64,000 bases of DNA from Terriglobales bacterium (lineage in GTDB: Bacteria; Acidobacteriota; Terriglobia; Terriglobales; Acidobacteriaceae), in contig DATMPC010000058.1 of assembly GCA_035567895.1 (NCBI GenBank), forward strand, positions 248,001-312,000. Reading direction: 5' to 3'. Position numbers and translations under genes: made by a program. This document shows, piece after piece, positions 17,040-25,968 of the stretch (position 1 is the stretch's first letter; the number at the start of each line of letters is the position of its first letter). The notes under the pieces are model-generated. The model was given only the letters and a program-made list of their open reading frames with translations. It was not told the DNA's origin and did no database searches.

Positions 17040-18254
17040 ATGACACGCTCCACCCGCATTACCCTCGTACTTCCGCTGGTTTTTGCATTCTGTTGCACGA
17101 CGGCGGCACAGCGTCCAAGCGGCGGAGGTGGTGGCGGAACTCCTTCGGGAGGAACGCGAACCAATACACCTGGGAGCACAACGACTCTTCCTCAACCCAG
17201 CACCGGATTCCCCAACACTCAAACCGAGAGGCAAATCCTTTACATTTCCGGAAGCGTAGTCCTTCAGGACGGAACGGCGCCTCCTGAACCAGTCGCGATT
17301 GAGAAAGTGTGCGGCGGTTCAGCGCATAAAGAGGGTTACACCGACTCCAAAGGACATTACCAGATTCAACTGGGGCAGAATTTTGAGCTACAGGATGTTT
17401 CGGAGAGCGGCGGCTCGGGCGGGTTCGGGATGGGAAGCCGTTCCGTCACGGGAAATCCGGGCAGCGGATTGGGCGGAGTTAATCCCCGCGAGTTGATCGG
17501 CTGCGAGCTCCGGGCCATGCTACCTGGGTTCCAGTCCAGCACCGTAATGATTCGTGTCGAGGGCAGCTTCGGTGAAATACGGATGGACACCATTACCATG
17601 CAGCGCCTTGGAGGAGGCAGCGGCACGACAATCAGCCTCACAACCATGCAGGCGCCGAATAACGCAAAGAAGGCTTACGAAAGGGCGCAGAAAGCAATTT
17701 CCAAGGAAAACTTCAAGGACGCCGAGAAGGAACTCGACAAAGCTGTACTGGAGTTTCCCAAGTTCGCAGCGGCGTGGGCGCTGCTTGGCATGATTCACCA
17801 GAGTTCGAAACAACTCGACCAGGCGACTAAAGACTACTCGCAGGCCATTGCGTCCGATCCCCAATATGCGAAGCCATATTTCGGTTTAGCGGTGATTGCT
17901 GCGAACCAGCAAAACTGGAAGGATACGATCCGCTTCACTGACCAGGTGAACAGACTCGCCCCACTTGCATACCCAGAAGCGTACTTCTTTAGCGGAGTCG
18001 CAAGTTTCAATTTGGGCAAGATGGATGATGCGGAACGCAATATTCGCAAGTTCTTGTCGCTCGACAACGAGCATAGGAGACCGATGGCGGTTCTCTATCT
18101 TGGCGATATCCTTGCGCGGAAACAGGATTTTGCGGGCGCCGTACAACAGGCCAAAGCTTATCTGGCCATCGCACCCAATGCTCCAAATTCACCAAGCATT
18201 CGGGAGAAGCTCAAACAGCTCGAAGAACTGAACAACACTCCTCCGAAGCAATAG
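17040..18254 (+). CDS. Secreted tetratricopeptide-repeat protein
   Basis: A 404-residue exported protein. A signal peptide (residues 1-22, ending TTAAQ) leads into a Gly/Thr/Ser/Pro-rich linker (about 23-60). Then comes a beta-sandwich region like carboxypeptidase-regulatory domains (about 62-200, GSVVLQDGTAPPEP and SKGHYQIQL). Three to five TPR units follow (about 215-395: AKKAYERAQKAISKENFKDA, AAWALLGMIHQSSKQLDQA, AKPYFGLAVIAANQQNWKD). TPRs hold protein-protein contacts; the partner is unknown. The ATG follows an AGGGGG tract by 7 nt. Confidence 0.83.
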   Translation: MTRSTRITLVLPLVFAFCCTTAAQRPSGGGGGGTPSGGTRTNTPGSTTTLPQPSTGFPNTQTERQILYISGSVVLQDGTAPPEPVAIEKVCGGSAHKEGYTDSKGHYQIQLGQNFELQDVSESGGSGGFGMGSRSVTGNPGSGLGGVNPRELIGCELRAMLPGFQSSTVMIRVEGSFGEIRMDTITMQRLGGGSGTTISLTTMQAPNNAKKAYERAQKAISKENFKDAEKELDKAVLEFPKFAAAWALLGMIHQSSKQLDQATKDYSQAIASDPQYAKPYFGLAVIAANQQNWKDTIRFTDQVNRLAPLAYPEAYFFSGVASFNLGKMDDAERNIRKFLSLDNEHRRPMAVLYLGDILARKQDFAGAVQQAKAYLAIAPNAPNSPSIREKLKQLEELNNTPPKQ

Positions 18255-18458
18255 ATACGCCCACACGGGAGTACCTGGGCGGCCGTCACTCCCGAGTCTT
18301 AGTGTCGATTTGGAACGCGCTTAGGCAGAATTCCCGTTACCAAAGTGCCCTCTGATCCTGTTTTCGCGTTCTCATCTGCCGCTCATCCAGCTTAAGTAAC
18401 AGAAGGCAGCAAAAGCTCGCCGCCCGCTTTATCAGATCCCTAATTGGAGTAAATCTGG
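18255..18458. other. Intergenic region with a weak hairpin
   Basis: cgggagt and actcccg just after the TPR gene stop (about 18269-18296) can pair across a 15-nt loop but no T-run follows. Nothing else stands out before the small ORF at 18459. Confidence 0.3.
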
Positions 18459-18569
18459 ATGTTTGAGAACAACAAGCTACTCGACAGCCTTTGCTTCCGG
18501 ATCGGCGTACATACTGCCGCCTTCTGGAGCTGGATCGCCGCCTGTTGCCTCCTTCTTAGCGTTCGGTAG
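18459..18569 (+). CDS. Possible 36-aa small protein
   Basis: ATG at 18459-18461, with GGAG about 10 nt upstream, opens a 36-codon frame ending in TAG (18567-18569). The peptide begins MFENNKLLDSLCFRIG and has a hydrophobic centre (AAFWSWIAACCLLLSV), so it could be a small membrane peptide. A strong plus-strand terminator lies 80 bp further on, which shows that some plus-strand transcript ends here. The transcript may instead be a small RNA. Confidence 0.35.
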   Translation: MFENNKLLDSLCFRIGVHTAAFWSWIAACCLLLSVR

Positions 18570-18648
18570 TTGCTTCTTTCAAGCTGCTGAACTCGCAATT
18601 CAACATCAATCCTAATAACGTTTCTTGGTACCTCTAAGTAAGACGACA

Positions 18649-18682
18649 GAGGAAGCACGCTCGTGCTTCCTCCCTCTTTTTT
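18649..18682 (+). terminator. Strong rho-independent terminator
   Basis: GAGGAAGCACG (18649-18659) and CGTGCTTCCTC (18662-18672) form a perfect 11-bp stem with a 2-nt gap, followed by CCTCTTTTTT. It points in the plus direction and would end a transcript from the TPR gene or from the small ORF at 18459. Confidence 0.85.
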
Positions 18683-18727
18683 AACAATTCCCTTTCTGAA
18701 CTTAGTGTGCTTTGCGCAGGCAGAACT

Positions 18728-19330
18728 CTAGCTGAGAACGCTGCTCTCGACTTTCAGGCGGTACTTGCGAGTTACCGAGCGCTCCCCATGGGTTGCGCGC
18801 ACGAACACAACTGGATCGCGCACATCTCCGTCCAGTTCTTCGAGGTTCAACTCGATGGCCACGCGCCCATCAGCCTCGCTCACTGACTGCGAGTGAATCG
18901 GCACACCAGCCGGATATTGCAATCGCGAGGTGACTAGAGCTCCATCTACGGCAGCACCGGCATCGCTGACCAACAACCGCATGGTCAGCCTTTTGCTCGC
19001 GACCGGTTCATCAGAATTCAGCCACGTAACAGCGAGACTCACACCCTCAGCATCGCGGATTTCCGTCTGATCGCGAAAGAATTGCTCGATCGAACCGGCT
19101 TTGATTACCTCGAGCACCTCGCGATGCTGTCTCTTTAACAAATCGTGAATGTGTTCCTCGGCGAATCCAGGATTGCCAACTGCTTCAGCGTACGAAGACG
19201 CGTACTTGCCGATGCAATGCCCCTGGACAAACACCATTGTTTGCAGCAGTAAGTCCGCTTTTCGCGCTTCACTCTGCACGTGGTACACGGTCTGATCGTA
19301 TTTTACGTCAGTGTTAAAACCAAAAATCAT
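18728..19330 (-). CDS. Conserved hypothetical protein, 200 aa
   Basis: I cannot name the family. The first 50 residues (FGFNTDVKYDQTVYHVQSE and LLLQTMVFVQGHCIGKYASS) look strongly conserved in style and contain a single Cys. A middle helical part (EEHIHDLLKRQHREVLEVI) follows. The last 90 residues look like a beta-sandwich (VSLAVTWLNSDEP, GRVAIELNLEELDGDVRDP, SVTRKYRLKVESS). No signal peptide is seen. It diverges from the complex I operon with a 170-bp shared control region. It is probably a real acidobacterial gene. Confidence 0.65.
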   Translation of the reverse strand: MIFGFNTDVKYDQTVYHVQSEARKADLLLQTMVFVQGHCIGKYASSYAEAVGNPGFAEEHIHDLLKRQHREVLEVIKAGSIEQFFRDQTEIRDAEGVSLAVTWLNSDEPVASKRLTMRLLVSDAGAAVDGALVTSRLQYPAGVPIHSQSVSEADGRVAIELNLEELDGDVRDPVVFVRATHGERSVTRKYRLKVESSVLS

Positions 19331-19424
19331 CGGGCCCTGTGATCGCGAAGCATACGAGATTCACTTTCATCTGTTGCTCGCGCCGAGACAATGGTTCGCG
19401 AGCGTTTCATTTCGTGTCCTGCGC

Positions 19425-19454
19425 TTGACACTCTGTCGCAGCGAAACTTATAGT
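19425..19454 (+). promoter_or_regulatory. Promoter of the complex I operon
   Basis: A perfect TTGACA (19425-19430) and TATAGT (19449-19454) are 18 bp apart, 47 bp before the nuoA ATG. This is the best sigma-70-like match close to a gene in the window. Confidence 0.6.
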
Positions 19455-19500
19455 CAAATGTTTCAGCGTCAGTGTTGGCGCGCATTATATAACGGGCTCT

Positions 19501-19950
19501 ATGCCGAACCAGCCTCTACCTTACTACGTCATTTACCTGCCTATGCTGTTGCAGATCGTGGTGGCTTGCCTGGTTGCCGGAGGCATGGTGGTTCTCTCTG
19601 CGCTCGTTGGGAAGCATCGCTACAGCCGCACCAAAATGCAAGCTTACGAGTGCGGCATGGTTGGTACCGGCGATGCGCGTCAACGATTCTCCGTAAAGTT
19701 CTACATGGTCGCCATGCTCTTTATCTTGTTCGATGTCGAGGCGATCTTCCTCATTCCGTGGGCTGTGATCTACCGCAAGCTGCCGGCAGCGATTGCTCCG
19801 GCGCTCGGTGCTGCCCCTGGCGACTTTAGCGCGCGCATGTTCGGATTCTGGGAGATGCTGGTTTACATCGGCATTGTCCTGGTCGGTTTCTTCTACATTT
19901 GGAAGAAGGGTGCGCTTGACTGGAATACGACGGAGAAAACGGATTTCTAG
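19501..19950 (+). CDS. nuoA: NADH-quinone oxidoreductase subunit A
   Basis: Membrane subunit of respiratory complex I (NDH-1), which couples NADH oxidation to quinone reduction and proton pumping. The protein is 149 residues with three transmembrane helices. The conserved loop YECGMVGTGDARQRFSVKFY lies between helices 1 and 2, and the acidic motif LFDVEAIFLIPW is in helix 2. It is first in the operon. Its stop directly abuts the nuoC start with no gap. nuoB, normally between these two genes, is missing. Confidence 0.96.
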   Translation: MPNQPLPYYVIYLPMLLQIVVACLVAGGMVVLSALVGKHRYSRTKMQAYECGMVGTGDARQRFSVKFYMVAMLFILFDVEAIFLIPWAVIYRKLPAAIAPALGAAPGDFSARMFGFWEMLVYIGIVLVGFFYIWKKGALDWNTTEKTDF

Positions 19951-20442
19951 ATGGCGCTACAGTCTGCAATCACCGAAATTGACAAACTCAAAGACAAGCG
20001 GGCGGCCGCGGCGCTACAAGCTGCTTCCCTGGTGGATTCAGCAAGGTTTGATCGTAATGAGCTGACCATATACGTCAACCGGGCGGACATCAGGCGCGCG
20101 TGCGAGATTCTGCGCGACAATCCGACGACTAAATTCAATTTCCTTTCTGACATCACTTGCGTCGATGTCTTTCCGTCAGAGCCGCGGTTCGAGGTCATCT
20201 ACAACCTGCTTTCCCATTCCCGAAAAGAGCGAGTTTGCCTGATCGCGAAGGTGCCGGGTGGGGATCCATCTATTGAGTCCTTGACGGGCGTGTGGCCTTC
20301 GGCGAACTTCTTCGAGCGCGAAGTCTTCGATCTGTTCGGTCTCCGATTCGTGGGTCATCCGAACCTGCGGCGCATCATGATGCCCGAGGATTGGGAAGGC
20401 CATCCCTTGCGCAAGGATTATCCGGTAGAGGGCTATCGCTAA
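19951..20442 (+). CDS. nuoC: NADH-quinone oxidoreductase subunit C
   Basis: Peripheral-arm subunit of complex I, 163 residues. The family signature is seen as FFEREVFDLFGLRFVGHPNLRR near residue 115, then MMPEDWEGHPLRKDYP at the C-terminus, which meets NuoD. It is separate from nuoD, not fused as in enterobacteria. Its ATG follows the nuoA stop directly and its own stop is followed at once by the nuoD ATG. The usual nuoB gene before it is absent. Confidence 0.95.
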   Translation: MALQSAITEIDKLKDKRAAAALQAASLVDSARFDRNELTIYVNRADIRRACEILRDNPTTKFNFLSDITCVDVFPSEPRFEVIYNLLSHSRKERVCLIAKVPGGDPSIESLTGVWPSANFFEREVFDLFGLRFVGHPNLRRIMMPEDWEGHPLRKDYPVEGYR

Positions 20443-21648
20443 ATGGCACATCTGAATCCCACACCGGTACTCGAACCAGCGCAGGATCGCACCATGATCC
20501 TGAACATGGGCCCGCAGCACCCATCCACGCACGGCGTGCTGCGCCTTCTTCTCGAGATCGACGGCGAGACCGTCGTCAAATGCGTTCCCGATATCGGATA
20601 TCTTCACACGGGAATTGAGAAGACTTGCGAGGCCAAGTTTTACCAGCAGGTAGTTCCCCTTACTGATCGCATCGACTACCTGTGTCCGATGACCAACAAC
20701 CTCACGTATTGTTTGGCCGTCGAGAAGCTGCTGCAACTTGAGATTCCACCCCGGGCGCAGTATCTGCGCGTTCTGTTGAACGAACTTACGCGAATCAATT
20801 CCCATCTTGTCTGGCTTGGGACGCATGCGCTCGACATCGGCGCTATGACGGTATTCCTCTACTGTTTCCGCGAGCGCGAGGAAGTGCTCAAGATTTTCGA
20901 AAACGTTGCCGGTCAGCGGATGATGACCTCGTATTTCCGTATTGGGGGTGTCTCGCTTGACCCGCCGCTCGACTTCTGGGCTAAGGTAAAGAAATTCATT
21001 GATAAGTTTTCGGATTGCATTGACGAATATGAGGGTTTACTGACAGCCAATCCCATCTGGGTCGAGCGAACAAGGGGCGTGGCTTACATCAGTGCTGACG
21101 ATTGCATCGCGCTCGGCGTCACCGGTCCGAGCGCTCGTGGCAGCGGCGTCGATTGGGATCTTCGCCGTGATATGCCCTATTCGGGCTACGAGAAATTTCA
21201 ATTCAAGGTGCCTGTCTCAAACGACGGTGACGTCTACGCTCGCTATCTGCTCCGCGTGCAGGAGCTGCGCGAATCCAACAAAATCGCTCGCCAGGCTTTG
21301 GAGGGAATGCCTGAAGGCCCGTTCAAGGCCGATTCTCCCAAAGTGATCTTGCCGGATCGCGAGAAGATGAAGACGCAGATGGAGGCCCTCATCTATCACT
21401 TTAAGATCGTGACCGAGGGTTTTGCAGTTCCGGCTGGCGAGGTTTATCAAGCCGTGGAGTCGCCGCGCGGAGAGATGGGCTATTACGTTCGCAGTGACGG
21501 CACCGCCAAACCTTATCGTGTCCACATGCGCTCGGCGTGCTTTGCCAATCTGCAGGCGTTGGAGAAGCTCTGTGTGGGTAGGCTTTTGGCTGACGTCGTA
21601 GCGGCCATTGGAAGCATTGATATCGTCCTGGGGGAGATCGATCGCTGA
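20443..21648 (+). CDS. nuoD: NADH-quinone oxidoreductase subunit D
   Basis: The 49-kDa-type subunit (401 residues) that builds the quinone-binding pocket together with NuoB. Key sequences are NMGPQHPSTHGVLRLLLE near residue 25, including the His that contacts quinone, GYLHTGIEKTCE near 50, and the C-terminal DIVLGEIDR. It is descended from the NiFe-hydrogenase large subunit but lacks metal-binding Cys. The stop overlaps the nuoE start by one base. Because it must pair with NuoB, a nuoB gene is expected elsewhere in the genome. Confidence 0.97.
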   Translation: MAHLNPTPVLEPAQDRTMILNMGPQHPSTHGVLRLLLEIDGETVVKCVPDIGYLHTGIEKTCEAKFYQQVVPLTDRIDYLCPMTNNLTYCLAVEKLLQLEIPPRAQYLRVLLNELTRINSHLVWLGTHALDIGAMTVFLYCFREREEVLKIFENVAGQRMMTSYFRIGGVSLDPPLDFWAKVKKFIDKFSDCIDEYEGLLTANPIWVERTRGVAYISADDCIALGVTGPSARGSGVDWDLRRDMPYSGYEKFQFKVPVSNDGDVYARYLLRVQELRESNKIARQALEGMPEGPFKADSPKVILPDREKMKTQMEALIYHFKIVTEGFAVPAGEVYQAVESPRGEMGYYVRSDGTAKPYRVHMRSACFANLQALEKLCVGRLLADVVAAIGSIDIVLGEIDR

Positions 21649-22130
21649 TGCAATACTCTCCAGAACTTGAGCAGCGGTTTCAAAAGCTCGTTGCGCAATA
21701 TCCTTGGAAGCGCTCCGCTTTGATTCCACTCCTGCTCTACGCGCAAGACGAAGTTGGGTACCTTTCCGATGAGGTCATTTCAGACATCGCCAAGCGAGTC
21801 GAAGTAACCGAACTCGAAGTACGCAATGTGTTGAGCTATTACTCACTCTTGCGCACAAAGCCCGCGGGAAAGTACGTCGTGCAGGTCTGCACGAACATCA
21901 GCTGCATGTTGCGCGGGGCGGAGGAGGTATTCGAACACTGCAAGCAAAAGCTCGGCGTCGATCAAAAGGAAGTCACCCGAGATGGAACGTTCTCGGTTGA
22001 GGAAGTCGAGTGCCTTGGTGCTTGCAGTTGGGCGCCTGCCGTGCAGGTAAACTACGACTTCCACCTAGAAGTAACGCCTGAGAAGATGGACAGGATCCTC
22101 GACACCTATCAAAAGAAGACCCAACAGTGA
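21648..22130 (+). CDS. nuoE: NADH-quinone oxidoreductase subunit E
   Basis: The 24-kDa-type subunit (160 residues) with a thioredoxin-like [2Fe-2S] cluster N1a. Four ligand Cys are visible, two in VCTNISCM (near residue 80) and two in ECLGACSWAP (near 125). The N-terminal helical part (RSALIPLLLYAQDEVGYLS) is typical. It belongs to the NADH dehydrogenase module with NuoF and NuoG and overlaps nuoD by one base and nuoF by 4 bp. Confidence 0.96.
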   Translation: MQYSPELEQRFQKLVAQYPWKRSALIPLLLYAQDEVGYLSDEVISDIAKRVEVTELEVRNVLSYYSLLRTKPAGKYVVQVCTNISCMLRGAEEVFEHCKQKLGVDQKEVTRDGTFSVEEVECLGACSWAPAVQVNYDFHLEVTPEKMDRILDTYQKKTQQ

Positions 22131-23461
22131 AGACCATCTACACGCAGACGCCCCTGGTCACTCACGCGGACGAGGTACGCATCATCTCCAAGCGCTTCGG
22201 GCAAGGCGCGCAAGAGATCGATCGCTACATTGAACTTGATGGATATAAAGCGGCGCGTAAGGCGCTCGAGATGCAGCCTGACGACATCATCAATGAAGTA
22301 AAAGCGTCCGGGCTGAGGGGTCGCGGAGGTGCGGGATTCGCAACTGGAATGAAATGGTCCTTCGTTCCCAAGCAGTCGGAAGCTCCCAAATACATTCTCG
22401 TCAACGGCGACGAGAGCGAGCCCGCCACTTGCAAGGACCGCCTGCTCGCTGAATATGATCCCCACGCCATTATTGAAGGCACAATCATTGCTGGGCTGGC
22501 GGTCGGCGCGAAGGTTGGCTTCATTTATCTGCGCGGCGAATATCGCTATCTATTAGAGATCATGGAGAAGGCGGTCGCCGATGCATATAAAAATGGCTTT
22601 CTCGGCAAGAGCATTTTTGGCAGCAAACACGAATTCAACATTTTGACCCACACCGGCGCTGGTGCTTACGAAGTAGGCGAAGAGTCTGCGCTGATGGAGT
22701 CGCTCGAAGGGAAACGTGGATTGCCGCGTTTGAAGCCTCCCTTCCCTGCTATCAAAGGCCTCTATGGCGGTCCGACCGTGATTAACAACGTCGAGACCAT
22801 CGCCACCGTGCCACCGATCATCTTGAACGGCGGCAAATGGTATGTGAGCTTCGGGCCTAATGAAAAGAATGGAGGCACGCGTCTGACGTGCCTTACGGGC
22901 CACTTCAATAAGCCGGGTGTCTACGAATTGCCACTTGGGTATCCCGCGAAGAAGATGATCTATGACGTTGGCGGTGGTATTCCGAACGGGCGTGAGCTGA
23001 AGGCATTCGTTCCCGGTGGATCCTCCACGTTTCTGCTTACGCGCGAAGAAGCCGAGTCGGCGACGATGGACTACGACTGGTTCGCCAAACGAGGAGAGTT
23101 TCTCGGTTCCGGCGGCGTAGTCGCAATTGATGACCAGACCTGTATGGTGAAAGTAGCGCTGCGGATCATGAAGTTTTACCAGCACGAGAGTTGCGGATGG
23201 TGCATCCCGTGCCGCGAAGGCACGGACTGGCTGGAAAAAACGCTCACGCGCTTCCATGACGGCGGCGGCATGAAAAAAGACATCGACCACATGCTGTACC
23301 TGGCAAACAACATGGCCGGACGAACATTTTGCGCACTCGGAGATGCCGCTGCATTCCCGACCATTTCAATCGTCAAGAAATGGCGAAAGGAATTTGAGGA
23401 TCACCTCGATGGCAGGCCGTGTCCTTTTGAACCTGCTAGCCGAGAAATGGCATTGGCGTAA
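22127..23461 (+). CDS. nuoF: NADH-quinone oxidoreductase subunit F
   Basis: The 51-kDa-type subunit (444 residues) that oxidises NADH. The NADH/FMN glycine-rich motif is GRGGAGFATGMKW (near residue 65) with NGDESEPATCKDR following. The [4Fe-4S] N3 ligands are in ESCGWCIPCREGT (near 353) and the Cys of FCALGDAAAFP (near 400). The start is a GTG whose GTGA overlaps the nuoE stop by 4 bp, so the two are translationally coupled. nuoG follows after 27 bp. Confidence 0.96.
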   Translation: MKTIYTQTPLVTHADEVRIISKRFGQGAQEIDRYIELDGYKAARKALEMQPDDIINEVKASGLRGRGGAGFATGMKWSFVPKQSEAPKYILVNGDESEPATCKDRLLAEYDPHAIIEGTIIAGLAVGAKVGFIYLRGEYRYLLEIMEKAVADAYKNGFLGKSIFGSKHEFNILTHTGAGAYEVGEESALMESLEGKRGLPRLKPPFPAIKGLYGGPTVINNVETIATVPPIILNGGKWYVSFGPNEKNGGTRLTCLTGHFNKPGVYELPLGYPAKKMIYDVGGGIPNGRELKAFVPGGSSTFLLTREEAESATMDYDWFAKRGEFLGSGGVVAIDDQTCMVKVALRIMKFYQHESCGWCIPCREGTDWLEKTLTRFHDGGGMKKDIDHMLYLANNMAGRTFCALGDAAAFPTISIVKKWRKEFEDHLDGRPCPFEPASREMALA

Positions 23462-23488
23462 TTCTGGCGCACAGGAATACGAAATCTA

Positions 23489-25855
23489 ATGGCAGATGTA
23501 ACGATCACCGTCGACGGCAAAAAGGTCATAGGCCCGGCCGGCACGCTTCTGATTGAAGCTTGTAAGACTGCCGGCATCGAGGTTCCTGCGTTTTGCTATT
23601 ATCCCGGCCTTTCGGTCCAGGGTGCTTGCCGCATGTGTCTGGTGCACATCGAGAAGATGCCGAAGCTTCAAACGGCGTGCACCATACCGATCACCGAGGG
23701 CATGGTTGTGGCTAGTGACACTCCGGAAGTCCACCAGGCCCGCAAAGCTACTGTCGAGATTTTGCTTGGGAATCATCCTCTGGATTGTCCTGTGTGCGAC
23801 GCGGGCGGCGAATGCGAACTGCAGGACATGACCTTCGCATATGGGGCGGCTGAGTCGCAGTACATGGAGGCCAAGCAACACAAAGAGGAACAGCAGTGGT
23901 CGCCTGTCGTGTTCTTCGATCGGCCGCGTTGCATTCTCTGCTATCGCTGTGTGCGTGTTTGCGGTGAAGGCATGGACGTGTGGGCACTTGGTGTTCAGCA
24001 CCGCGGCGTCCACTCTCTGATCGCTCCCAACAAACAGGATCACCTCGAGTGCGAAGAATGCGGCATGTGTATCGACATCTGCCCTGTCGGCGCACTTACC
24101 TCTGGCGCGTACCGTTATAAGACGCGTCCGTGGGAGATGAACCATGTTGGCACTATCTGCACGCATTGCGGCGATGGTTGCAAGACAACTCTCGGCGTTC
24201 GGCGTTCCAAGGGAGGAATGGAGATCGTTCGCGGCGACAACCGCGACAAGAGCGGAATTAACGGTGACTTCCTCTGCATCAAGGGCCGCTACGCCTTCGA
24301 TTTTGCCAATTCTGACGACCGAATCACGCACCCGCTGGTCCGACGCGATGGCAAGTTGGTTCCGGTTTCATGGGAACAGGCTATCGATCATGTTGCCAAT
24401 CGTTTCAAGCAAATTCGTGATTCGCAAGGCGGCAATGCGATCGGCGTGATCGGCTCGAACCGCACGACGAATGAAGAGAATTATCTCCTGCAGAAGTTCG
24501 CGCGCTCCGTTTTGGGCACAAACAACATCGATCATCACCGCACAGCCGATTATCCAGCCTTCGCGAAGGCAGTTGCCGGCAAGCAGAACGTAACGGCAAC
24601 GCTGCGCGAAACGATGACTGCTCCTGCTGTCCTGGTAATCGGGAGCGATCCCACCGAGCAGCATCCCCTGCTGGCGTGGAATCTGCGTACCAATCTCCGC
24701 ATTCATAACGGCCGCATTTACATTGTGAATTCGGGCGATATCAAGCTGCGTCGGCAGGCTCACGCCTATGCGCAAGTTCCCGTGGATGGCGGTGAAAGCT
24801 TGATGGTTCGTTACTTGACTGGCGATGACTCCGTCGCGAACCAACTCCAATCTGGCAGTCTTACTCGCGAGGCCCTACGCGATTTCCGCGACAAGGTTAA
24901 GGACGAAAAAGAGCTAATCGTCATTTTTGGCTCTGAGCTGCGTGGCGGCGACGTTCTTACTCTCGTAAATTGGGGAGCGGGTCAGGGCGCCAAGTTCATT
25001 TGTCTTGGCGACTACGCGAATTCTCGCGGCGCTGCTGACATGGGCCTATATCCCGATTTGCTCCCGGGATTCACTGCTCTCTCAAGCGCGGCGTTTTCAA
25101 AGGAGTACGGTTCGTCGATGCCCCGACAGGCCGGGCTCGATATCGAAGGCATGTTCAGTGCTGCGAAATCGGGAAAGCTGGGTGCGCTTTACGTTGTCGG
25201 ATCGAATCCGGTTTCGCGTTACAGCATCGATCCATTCGCATTGAAGAATACTTTCGTTGTAGTGCAGGACATGTTTCTGACAGAAACCGCAACCACCGCG
25301 GAGGTCGTCCTTCCTGCGGCGAATGCCTATGAGAAGGCAGGCAGCTATACCAATACGTATGGTGATCTGCAGCTCTTGAGGAAGGCCGGCGACCTAGCTG
25401 GCGTGCGCAGCGACTTCGAGCTGATCATCCGCATCGCCGATCGCATGGGAGCAGATGTGCACAAACTCGTTCCGTTCGGAAAAGGCGTTCGTGCCGATAT
25501 GGGACAGAGCCGCGGCGCTCAGTCCGGTGAAGCCGACCAACACCTCGTATGGCTTAACGCGCAAAACCTGGAACCTAAGCTGAGCCCGTTCGATCCGGAG
25601 GCCTTGCTCGACGAGATTCAGCGGCTTGTACCTGGATACAACTTCTCACGGCTGAATCTGTTTGCCGGCGCTGATGTCCACACGCATGCTCCAGAATTCA
25701 GTTCGATCTCACAACCTTCGTCACCGGAGAGCATCCTTCCGGCAGATGACACGCTGTTCACCTCCGGCACGCTCGGGCGGTACTCGAAGACTCTGAATTC
25801 AATCATCGAGAATCGGCGCGCCACTCCGGTCGAAATAGAGATTCCGGCCGACTAG
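23489..25855 (+). CDS. nuoG: NADH-quinone oxidoreductase subunit G
   Basis: The 75-kDa-type subunit, 788 residues. The N-terminal ferredoxin domain binds the [2Fe-2S] N1b cluster (FCYYPGLSVQGACRMCLV). A His-Cys [4Fe-4S] site follows (GNHPLDCPVCDAGGECELQD). Then come two CxxCxxC-type motifs (RCILCYRCVRVCGEG and CEECGMCIDICPVGAL) and an extra Cys set (ICTHCGDGCKTTLG). The long C-terminal part is the molybdopterin-oxidoreductase fold without the cofactor. After its stop there is a 113-bp gap before nuoH, the largest break inside the operon. Confidence 0.95.
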   Translation: MADVTITVDGKKVIGPAGTLLIEACKTAGIEVPAFCYYPGLSVQGACRMCLVHIEKMPKLQTACTIPITEGMVVASDTPEVHQARKATVEILLGNHPLDCPVCDAGGECELQDMTFAYGAAESQYMEAKQHKEEQQWSPVVFFDRPRCILCYRCVRVCGEGMDVWALGVQHRGVHSLIAPNKQDHLECEECGMCIDICPVGALTSGAYRYKTRPWEMNHVGTICTHCGDGCKTTLGVRRSKGGMEIVRGDNRDKSGINGDFLCIKGRYAFDFANSDDRITHPLVRRDGKLVPVSWEQAIDHVANRFKQIRDSQGGNAIGVIGSNRTTNEENYLLQKFARSVLGTNNIDHHRTADYPAFAKAVAGKQNVTATLRETMTAPAVLVIGSDPTEQHPLLAWNLRTNLRIHNGRIYIVNSGDIKLRRQAHAYAQVPVDGGESLMVRYLTGDDSVANQLQSGSLTREALRDFRDKVKDEKELIVIFGSELRGGDVLTLVNWGAGQGAKFICLGDYANSRGAADMGLYPDLLPGFTALSSAAFSKEYGSSMPRQAGLDIEGMFSAAKSGKLGALYVVGSNPVSRYSIDPFALKNTFVVVQDMFLTETATTAEVVLPAANAYEKAGSYTNTYGDLQLLRKAGDLAGVRSDFELIIRIADRMGADVHKLVPFGKGVRADMGQSRGAQSGEADQHLVWLNAQNLEPKLSPFDPEALLDEIQRLVPGYNFSRLNLFAGADVHTHAPEFSSISQPSSPESILPADDTLFTSGTLGRYSKTLNSIIENRRATPVEIEIPAD

Positions 25856-25968
25856 ACTGTTTGCTTCCCTTGGGTTTTGAAGTCTCAGTAATCGCGAGCG
25901 TGACGGCTCGCTTACCGGATCGGCCGAGTTTCACCCGGTCCGCATGACGACTCAGAGCGGATACGAAA

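Noticed and set aside
23486-24331. 281-codon minus-strand frame inside nuoG
   Set aside because: It mirrors the codon bias of nuoG on the other strand; His/Arg-rich, no family character.
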